Assembly (NCBI GenBank): GCA_015229045.1
Contig: JADGCJ010000035.1
Coordinates: forward strand, 16,714 to 28,325
Reading direction: 5' to 3'
Length of the DNA: 11,612 bases
Source of the DNA: Magnetococcales bacterium
Lineage (GTDB): Bacteria > Pseudomonadota > Magnetococcia > Magnetococcales > DC0425bin3
The position numbers and the translations under genes are program-made. Numbering within the stretch: position 1 is the first letter of the stretch; every line of letters starts with the position of its first letter. Shown here one piece after another: positions 6,695 through 11,612 of the stretch. The notes under the pieces are model-generated. The model saw only the letters and a program-made list of their open reading frames with translations. It did not search any database and had not been told where the DNA came from.

Positions 6695-7666
6695 ATGAAC
6701 AGGTTCTTGACAACGTCAGGTGGATCCGGGTTGCTGGCCGCCCTTTGTTGGCTGCTCCCCATGTTTCTGCCTCTGTTGGCACCCCTGCAGCTCTTGGTGC
6801 CGCTCCCCCTGCTCTTGATCGCTTTGCGTCAGGGGGAGCGGGTCGGATTGGTCGCCGGTATGGTACCGTTGCTCCTGGCCATCGTGGTGACCGGCAATCT
6901 TTTGGGTTCGCTGATCACCTTTTTGTTTCTTTGCGGTGTTCCGCTTTTGTTGGCGCGGCTGCTGCTGGGTGGGTGGAAGGTCAGCCAGTGCCTCTCTTTT
7001 GGCTACATCGTCACCGCCGCCTTGCTGTTCCTGGGCATGGTCGCCGTGGCCATGATGGGCATCGACATGGTCTCTGCCCTGGAGCGCTCCCTGGAACAGC
7101 GCATCGCGCCTACCCGGGAGCTCTTCGTGGCTGCGCTCGCCAAAAACGAGGGAGTCAGCCTGCGCAACGTGGCGCTCTTCAAGGAAGAGTTGCAGCAAAT
7201 GGTCACGCTCATGGCACGTATTTTTCCGGTTGTGGGCTTGGGGGGGTGGTTCCTGGTCTTGAGCGGCAACCTGTTGTTGGTTCGGCGCCTGCTGATGAAA
7301 AATCGCGATACATTCCAGATGGTCCCGGAGGATCTGCTCACCTTTCGGGCACCGTTTTTTCTGGTTTGGCCGCTGATTGGCAGCGCCATGCTTGCCCTGT
7401 ATGCCACGGGCAACTGGCGCTTTATGGGTTTGAATCTCGGGTTGTTCCTGGCCCTGCCGTCCCTGTTTCAGGGGCTGGCCGTGGTCCAGTGGAGTATGCG
7501 AAAATTGGGCGTGTCCTCCTGGTTGCAGGGGATCTATTACACTTTCCTTCTGCTCTGGACACAGGTGATTCTTGCGGTGACGGTGATCGGCCTCCTGGAT
7601 AACTGGTTCGATTTCCGCAATCGATATCTGCATGGGACGGAGGGGAAAAACTCCTCCGGAGAGTGA
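6695..7666 (+). CDS. DUF2232 family multi-pass membrane protein
   Basis: The product is 323 residues and very hydrophobic, with about eight predicted transmembrane segments (for example around 12-45, 50-68, 70-92, 104-122, 185-203, 230-248, 255-275 and 290-310). A hydrophilic stretch at about 125-175 contains a helix rich in Glu/Gln/Arg. Composition, length and position between rpsR and rplI match the DUF2232 (YybS-like) family, whose role is unknown; a transporter-like function has been suggested only from topology. The ATG at 6695 follows AGGTGA, 40 nt after the rpsR stop. The stop is 6 nt before the rplI start. An overlapping frame from GTG/ATG near 6691 is a shadow. Confidence 0.85.
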   Translation: MNRFLTTSGGSGLLAALCWLLPMFLPLLAPLQLLVPLPLLLIALRQGERVGLVAGMVPLLLAIVVTGNLLGSLITFLFLCGVPLLLARLLLGGWKVSQCLSFGYIVTAALLFLGMVAVAMMGIDMVSALERSLEQRIAPTRELFVAALAKNEGVSLRNVALFKEELQQMVTLMARIFPVVGLGGWFLVLSGNLLLVRRLLMKNRDTFQMVPEDLLTFRAPFFLVWPLIGSAMLALYATGNWRFMGLNLGLFLALPSLFQGLAVVQWSMRKLGVSSWLQGIYYTFLLLWTQVILAVTVIGLLDNWFDFRNRYLHGTEGKNSSGE

Positions 7667-7672
7667 AGGTTC

Positions 7673-8125
7673 ATGGAAGTCATTCTTCTGGAAAAGATCA
7701 GCCGGTTTGGCAACCTGGGCGACGTTGTCAAAGTCAAAAATGGCTACGGGCGCAATTTTTTGATTCCGAGCGGCAAGGCCCTGCCGGCGACGCGGGACAA
7801 TATTGCCCATTTCGAGGCCGAGCGCGCCGCCTTCGAGGTGCGCCAAAAAGAGGTCAAGGCCAAAGCCGAAGAGGTGGCCCTGCATATTGCCGACGTCCAG
7901 TTTGTCCTGGAGCGCCCGGCCGGGGCAGCCGACAAGCTTTTCGGTTCGGTCACCAATGCCGATATAGCCTCTTTCCTCAAGGAAAAGGGGATTGAAGTCT
8001 CTCGCAGCCTGATCGAACTCGGCAGCCCGATTCGCACCCTGGGCGAGCATGCGGGCCGCATCCGTCTGCATCCCGACGTGATTGTGCCTTTTACCGTGCG
8101 TGTCGATCGGAGCGTCAAGGCATAA
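7673..8125 (+). CDS. rplI: 50S ribosomal protein bL9
   Basis: bL9 binds domain V of 23S rRNA and helps maintain reading frame. The product is 150 residues, the normal length (E. coli 149). The N-terminal domain carries the family signature GNLGDVVKVKNGYGRNFLIP followed by SGKA (13-36). The long connecting helix spans about 40-75 (HFEAERAAFEVRQKEVKAKAEE). The C-terminal domain shows KLFGSVTNADIASFL and the closing HPDVIVPFTVRV. The start has AGTGAAGG just upstream and lies 6 nt after the DUF2232 gene stop. This is the last ribosomal protein of the operon. Confidence 0.97.
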   Translation: MEVILLEKISRFGNLGDVVKVKNGYGRNFLIPSGKALPATRDNIAHFEAERAAFEVRQKEVKAKAEEVALHIADVQFVLERPAGAADKLFGSVTNADIASFLKEKGIEVSRSLIELGSPIRTLGEHAGRIRLHPDVIVPFTVRVDRSVKA

Positions 8126-8161
8126 CCATTTTGGCCCCACGCCATCGAGGAGAGATGAACC

Positions 8162-8398
8162 ATGCCCCTCTACGACTATAAATGCGACGCCTGCAACGGG
8201 CGGTTTGAGATCGACCACCCCATGGCAGGCCCCGTGGCCACCCGGTGTCCTGGTTGCGGACAGGAGAGATTGCGCAAACTCCTCTCCACCGGGGGTATTC
8301 TGGGTTCCACCAAGATGGGTCAGGAGAGCCATGCCCCCATGCCTCCTCCGGGGGGATGTCCCTCGAGTGGTTGTGGCGGCGGCATGTGTGGTCTTTAA
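8162..8398 (+). CDS. FmdB-family zinc-ribbon regulatory-type small protein
   Basis: The product is 78 residues and begins MPLYDYKCDAC, the standard opening of the FmdB/CxxC_CxxC_SSSS family. Two CxxC knuckles (Cys8/Cys11 and Cys29/Cys32) should bind one zinc. The C-terminal tail is Gly/Pro-rich with three more cysteines (66, 71, 76), also usual in this family. FmdB was proposed as a regulator of formamidase/amidase genes; the general role is unknown. GAGGAGAG lies about 8 nt upstream of ATG 8162. The gene follows rplI by 36 nt, so it probably shares the ribosomal transcript, just before the hairpin at 8416-8453. Confidence 0.85.
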   Translation: MPLYDYKCDACNGRFEIDHPMAGPVATRCPGCGQERLRKLLSTGGILGSTKMGQESHAPMPPPGGCPSSGCGGGMCGL

Positions 8399-8415
8399 GG
8401 ATCGGTACTCTGTTG

Positions 8416-8453
8416 CTCTCCCTGCCGGGGCGTCTTCTCCCTGGCAGGGGGGG
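8416..8453 (+). terminator. 15-bp GC-rich hairpin at the end of the ribosomal operon
   Basis: Positions 8416-8430 pair with 8439-8453 without interruption (three G-U pairs) around an 8-nt loop. It starts 18 nt after the FmdB-type gene stop and lies in the convergent gap between plus- and minus-strand operons. No run of T follows on either strand, so it is either a non-canonical terminator or a 3'-end protecting structure for both convergent transcripts. Confidence 0.5.
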
Positions 8454-8524
8454 TACATGGCAGACCATCCCACTCCCTTTTCCTGAACGACCGGCTCTCA
8501 ATCAATCGATCGGGGTGTCTGTCA

Positions 8525-8896
8525 TCAGAGACTTCCAGGGATGCCCTCTCCGCTGTCATCCAGTCGCGACAGAGCCTTCTGCAACCGGGCCAGGGCTTGG
8601 GCGGCTGCTTCCGGGGATGACGGCCCTGTCAGCACTTGGCAGGTGTCCCGGGCGGCGCGTATCGTCTCCAGGATGGCCTCGGCGCGTGGCGCGGGCGTTG
8701 TCAGGGCGCGGGTGACCCAGGCGACATGACAGCGACACTGCTCGAGTTCACGGGGTGGGAGACCGGCATGGTGGTGACGGCACAGATCAGTGTGATCGCC
8801 CCGGGCGTGGGGCGTTCGCGTCAGGGCTTCGCGCAGGGTAACCAGCAAGGCGGCAGTCGCGATACCTGAATCAACCGGCTGAGGCGTCGTGGTCAT
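8525..8896 (-). CDS. Hypothetical small Cys/His-rich protein
   Basis: I do not recognise this 123-residue product. It has no signal peptide. A central cluster, Cys39, His41-43, Cys54, Cys56 and His57 (DLCRHHH ... EQCRCH), could bind a metal. The flanks are Ala/Leu/Arg-rich helices (about 11-28, 70-87 and 95-113). The start ATG 8896 has AGGAGGGG about 15 nt upstream, a long spacing. Its ATG is 40 nt downstream of the stop of the exported DUF4124-like gene on the same strand, so it reads as the last gene of the cyclase-nuclease cluster. Position and clean spacing support a real gene; the sequence alone is moderate evidence. Confidence 0.6.
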   Translation of the reverse strand: MTTTPQPVDSGIATAALLVTLREALTRTPHARGDHTDLCRHHHAGLPPRELEQCRCHVAWVTRALTTPAPRAEAILETIRAARDTCQVLTGPSSPEAAAQALARLQKALSRLDDSGEGIPGSL

Positions 8897-8936
8897 GACC
8901 GTTGTCGCAGTCCCCTCCTGTTGCGCATGTTTGACG

Positions 8937-9806
8937 CTATTTTTTGTTGGTCAAGGGAATCTTGTTGACAGGAACAGTCCTGGTGTGCAGGCGCTTGCCC
9001 TTGGGCAGCTCAAAGTCGCACTCAACGCGGCCAAAGGCACTCTCCTCGGTTCTTGACAGGTAGTCGGCGGGGATGTGGAGCGTGAAAGAGTCTTGCCAGG
9101 AGCCGAGCAGTCCGGATCCCTGATGCAGGACTTTTCCTTTCTCGGAGGGGTCGTCCCGGGAGGACTCCTGATCCAGAATGAGGGAACAGGAGGCCAGGAT
9201 TTTCTTGGGTTTTGACTCCCATTGAATTTCCCGATTGGCTTTGGCATTCCGGTATTGAAACTTCATGAGGATGAGGCCATCGGTGCTCTCTTTCCTGCGT
9301 GCGGCGACCATGAGGATGTGATCGACATCGGCAAGGGTGCCGGCGGGCGGGGATGAAGAAGAGGACGGATCGGCAGGGGAGGGAGCTGCGGTCCCCGCCT
9401 TGTTGTCCGGAGGGGGTTTATTGGGATCGGAGGGGCCTGATGCCGACTGATTAGCCTCGGGTTTGTTGACGCCGGACTGTTGTACCGGGGAGGGGGCCGC
9501 GGTTGCCTGTTGATCGGGTGCCTGGGTGGTTCCGGGCGCGGTTCCAGGGGATGTGGTTGTGGTCGAGGTGTTGCTTGAGGGTTTTTCCTTGGCAGGAGTG
9601 GGGGTGGTCACCTGTTGATAGGCCCTGTTTTCATTGGGGTCGCAGGGACGATTGCGCCAGACCCGGTCACCAGAGGCGCGGTTGACACATTCAAAGATGT
9701 CCGCCTGGAGGGGGGTTGACCAGACAAAAGTCAACCCCAGGAGAACCGGAAGAAGATGCGCAGGGCGACAAGAAGACAACAAACAAGGTGAGGAGGGCGG
9801 TTTCAT
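8937..9806 (-). CDS. Exported DUF4124-like protein with Pro/Ser/Thr-rich linker
   Basis: The product has 289 residues. Residues 1-35 form a signal peptide (hydrophobic LLPVLLGLTFVW, likely cleavage after PLQA). The mature start DIFECVNRASGDRVWRNRPC resembles the DUF4124 domain of envelope proteins, with the typical Cys pair (40 and 55) and the aromatic-x-(D/N)RPC ending. Residues about 67-157 are a Pro/Ser/Thr/Ala/Gln-rich linker. The C-terminal ~130 residues form a separate beta-rich domain with Cys207 and Cys263, which I do not recognise. The ATG is 10 nt after the nuclease gene stop and its ribosome binding site (AGAGG) overlaps that stop, which suggests coupling. It is probably periplasmic or on the outer surface; function is unknown. 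Confidence 0.78.
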   Translation of the reverse strand: MKPPSSPCLLSSCRPAHLLPVLLGLTFVWSTPLQADIFECVNRASGDRVWRNRPCDPNENRAYQQVTTPTPAKEKPSSNTSTTTTSPGTAPGTTQAPDQQATAAPSPVQQSGVNKPEANQSASGPSDPNKPPPDNKAGTAAPSPADPSSSSSPPAGTLADVDHILMVAARRKESTDGLILMKFQYRNAKANREIQWESKPKKILASCSLILDQESSRDDPSEKGKVLHQGSGLLGSWQDSFTLHIPADYLSRTEESAFGRVECDFELPKGKRLHTRTVPVNKIPLTNKK

Positions 9807-9816
9807 GATGGGGCCT

Positions 9817-10404
9817 CTATCGCTGGTGATCTGACCTGGGGCGGTAGGTGTGCTTGTTGGTCATGCGCCATGTCTTTGGGGGGGTGGGTTCATGAAGGGG
9901 AAGCCCCCGCCAACCGCCCAAACGCTGGTTTTTGGCTTGTTGTTCCAATGGGAGATAAGAGGTTGAGTAGTGGACGTAGGCGACGGCCCACCCATGCTCC
10001 ACCAGCATGGCACCCAGATCCTGACCATCCAGCGAACAGCGGCCGACCAGACGCTCATAGCGATCACGAACCTGAGGTTTGCACTCTATCTGCTTGTTTT
10101 TGATCTTGTCTTTCAGAAAGGCGGTTGCCAGCTTTCCACACGGAAAGGGCTTGCCGGACCCGTCCGGGCAGGATTGCCTGAGTTCCCAGGCATCCACGCC
10201 ATGCAGACGAATTTTTCGGCCATTCACTGTCAGGGTATCGCCATCGGCGACTTTCGCCGTTCCTGTGATGGACGAAGGCACACCGGATTGAGACATGCCC
10301 AACTCGGGGCAAGCCAACACGAGCAGGAACAGGGATGCCACCCGGACAGGGGAGCCGATTTTCTGTGCCAATGCGACACATGCCTCTGTGGAGAGGCTCT
10401 TCAT
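9817..10404 (-). CDS. Exported thermonuclease-like (SNase) nuclease
   Basis: This is a Ca-dependent phosphodiesterase of the staphylococcal nuclease fold, expected to cut DNA/RNA outside the cytoplasm. The product has 195 residues; a hydrophobic VASLFLLVLAC near 22-32 indicates a signal peptide. The SNase domain spans about 45-167. VADGDTL (52-58) supplies the Asp ligands. RLHGVDAWE places Arg66, Asp71 and Glu74 with the same spacing as Arg35, Asp40 and Glu43 of the staphylococcal enzyme. DRYERLVGR places Arg118 at the Arg87 position. The end of the domain has EHGWAVAYVHYSTSYLPLEQQAK. All catalytic residues therefore look intact. Its ATG overlaps the stop of the upstream cyclase gene (ATGA, 10404-10401). 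Confidence 0.92.
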   Translation of the reverse strand: MKSLSTEACVALAQKIGSPVRVASLFLLVLACPELGMSQSGVPSSITGTAKVADGDTLTVNGRKIRLHGVDAWELRQSCPDGSGKPFPCGKLATAFLKDKIKNKQIECKPQVRDRYERLVGRCSLDGQDLGAMLVEHGWAVAYVHYSTSYLPLEQQAKNQRLGGWRGLPLHEPTPPKTWRMTNKHTYRPRSDHQR

Positions 10405-11360
10405 GGGACGGGAAACACCCGGTTGCGTCCGGCATCTTTTGCTTCATAAAGGGCCTTGTCGGCCAGGATGATCAGCTCTTCGGCAGAGGTGGCTGGTGGT
10501 GTTGTCGCAATGCCGGCGGAAATGGTCACGGGGGGAAGGGTGGAACCATCGCCGGTCAAAATATCGGTCTCGGCGATAGAGGCACGCAGCCGTTCGGCAA
10601 TGGTGAAACCATCCATGGTACCCGTGTCCGGAAGAACGACGATAAACTCCTCTCCGCCATACCGGGCAGCAAAGTCGCCCGGGCGCAACATGTCGGACAT
10701 GGTCTGGGCCAGGGTGATCAGGGCGAAATCACCGGCAAGATGGCCATGGGTATCGTTGAAATTCTTGAATTTATCGACGTCCATCATGATCAGGGAGAGG
10801 GGTTTGCCGTCGCGCTGGCAACGCTGAATCTGGCGGGTGAGGGACTCATCCATCCAGCGTCTGTTGTACAACCCGGTGAGGGGATCGACCCGGGCGTAGT
10901 GCTCCAGGAGGGCTTGCCGCTTGCTGTTTTCCACGATCACTTCGTTGGTGAAGCGCATGCGCCGCGAGAGGATCAGGAGCAGATTGCGTGCCACCTGATG
11001 TGAAATATTGACCAGTTGCCACAGGGCATCCTGATGAACGGCGAGGAGTTTGCTCTCTTCGGTGGCCACCACGAAAGCGGAGGCGATTTCATTGTCGATG
11101 ATCGACATTTCGCCGACGCACTCGCCGGGCTGGATGATTGTCAGGGCGGGGGTTCCCAGATTTTCCAGATGAATGCGCAGGGTACCGGAAAGAAGGAGGT
11201 AGACGTTGGTATTGGTTTGGCCGGGGGTGAACAATACCTCTTCGCGTTGCAGGAGCCGGATGGAGCAGGTCTTCAATATGTGTTCGACCGATTCTGGACT
11301 GACGCCCTGAAAGAGCCTGATATTACGGAAAGTTTCGTCGTGCAGGTCAATGTCGATCAT
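10401..11360 (-). CDS. Diguanylate cyclase with N-terminal cNMP-binding-like domain
   Basis: The enzyme should make c-di-GMP from two GTP. The product has 319 residues and no membrane segment. Residues about 10-130 form a cyclic-nucleotide-binding-like beta roll (PGECVGEMSII at 78-88). Residues 140-157 link to the GGDEF domain (158-317), which opens DPLTGLYNRRW and has MMDVDKFKNFND, the active loop RYGGEEF (GGEEF at 235-239) and DKALYEAKDAGRN. An RPGD inhibitory I-site (226-229) precedes GGEEF by exactly five residues, so product inhibition is expected. The Arg that grips the cyclic phosphate in CAP-type domains appears to be Ala (EIASAFVVA), so the sensor may not bind cAMP. The ribosome binding site upstream is weak. 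It is the first gene of the minus-strand cluster and overlaps the nuclease by 4 bp. Confidence 0.94.
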   Translation of the reverse strand: MIDIDLHDETFRNIRLFQGVSPESVEHILKTCSIRLLQREEVLFTPGQTNTNVYLLLSGTLRIHLENLGTPALTIIQPGECVGEMSIIDNEIASAFVVATEESKLLAVHQDALWQLVNISHQVARNLLLILSRRMRFTNEVIVENSKRQALLEHYARVDPLTGLYNRRWMDESLTRQIQRCQRDGKPLSLIMMDVDKFKNFNDTHGHLAGDFALITLAQTMSDMLRPGDFAARYGGEEFIVVLPDTGTMDGFTIAERLRASIAETDILTGDGSTLPPVTISAGIATTPPATSAEELIILADKALYEAKDAGRNRVFPVP

Positions 11361-11612
11361 GGTTTCGGGCCGATTGCCAAAGTGACGGAAAATAACGGGG
11401 GAGGTTTCAAGGCGGGAAGCCGATACTCCTCAAACGAAACCGGGAGGCACCGCCAAACCCACCGCCGACTCCCGCGCAACTCTAACAGAAACGGGCCTGG
11501 TCTGGTATGAAAAACGACGCATCTCAAAATGGATTCGGTTTAGATTCGGCTTGAAGACAGGGCAATCGCATTTAAACTGCGTTTACTTTGGGACACGTCG
11601 TTTTTCTTGTTT
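11361..11612. other. Non-coding right end, upstream of the diguanylate cyclase gene
   Basis: No gene is seen in these 252 bp. The minus-strand promoter of the cyclase cluster should be here, but I find no convincing -35/-10 pair. The right part holds an inverted repeat (11509-11606), a direct repeat GATTCGG at 11532 and 11543 (11-bp step), and a small dyad CGCA-N7-TGCG around TTTAAA (11567-11581). The region right of 11509 is more AT-rich than the rest of the window. Confidence 0.5.
11509..11606. repeat. 11-bp perfect inverted repeat bounding 98 bp
   Basis: GAAAAACGACG at 11509-11519 is repeated as its exact reverse complement at 11596-11606. The enclosed 76 bp are AT-richer and contain a direct GATTCGG pair and a CGCA/TGCG dyad. 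It could be the remnant of a small non-autonomous element or a large operator/stem. No target-site duplication is evident at the ends. Confidence 0.45.

Noticed and set aside
6716..8473. 585-codon minus-strand open frame
   Set aside because: It lies across the DUF2232 gene, rplI and the FmdB-type gene, all securely identified on the plus strand. It is a shadow caused by codon bias.
10335..11003. 222-codon plus-strand open frame
   Set aside because: It is antisense to the GGDEF domain and has no recognisable motif.

Overview
The window (GC-rich, roughly 55-60 % by eye) comes from a Gram-negative bacterium, most likely a proteobacterium. The main evidence is the ribosomal protein operon rpsF-priB-rpsR-(DUF2232 gene)-rplI. 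PriB in this position is typical of beta/gammaproteobacteria, whereas the DUF2232 membrane protein between rpsR and rplI is more familiar from alphaproteobacteria and other deep branches. This mix, with a giant FecR-type adhesin next door, would fit an early-branching lineage such as Magnetococcales. That placement is an inference and no marker here fixes it.

Layout. (1) 1-3388, minus strand: the first 1129 codons of a giant repetitive surface protein (BapA-like N-terminus, FecR domain, charged and Pro/Gln-rich linkers, Ig/cadherin-like domains, 54-55-residue tandem repeats) that runs off the left edge. (2) 3389-3728: a 340-bp gap without a convincing gene. (3) 3729-5340, minus: a membrane-anchored or secreted SLT-type lytic transglycosylase downstream of pgeF, a peptidoglycan-editing laccase-domain enzyme. 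Both act on cell-wall metabolism and are probably co-transcribed. (4) 5416-8398, plus: the rpsF-priB-rpsR-DUF2232-rplI operon followed by an FmdB-type zinc-ribbon protein, ending at a 15-bp GC-rich hairpin. It diverges from pgeF. (5) 11360-8525, minus: a compact four-gene cluster converging on the ribosomal operon. It encodes a cNMP-binding-like/GGDEF diguanylate cyclase, an exported staphylococcal-type nuclease (ATGA overlap with the cyclase), an exported DUF4124-like protein and a small unknown Cys/His-rich protein. (6) 11361-11612: non-coding, with an 11-bp perfect inverted repeat bounding 98 bp.

How the parts may work together. The ribosomal and pgeF/transglycosylase genes are housekeeping. 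The accessory interest lies at the two ends: a large adhesin on the left, and on the right a c-di-GMP synthase translationally coupled to an exported nuclease and a second exported protein. Adhesin display, c-di-GMP and extracellular DNA cleavage are all biofilm themes, but a functional connection between the two ends is only an inference. I saw no CRISPR array, tRNA, rRNA, transposase or phage gene.
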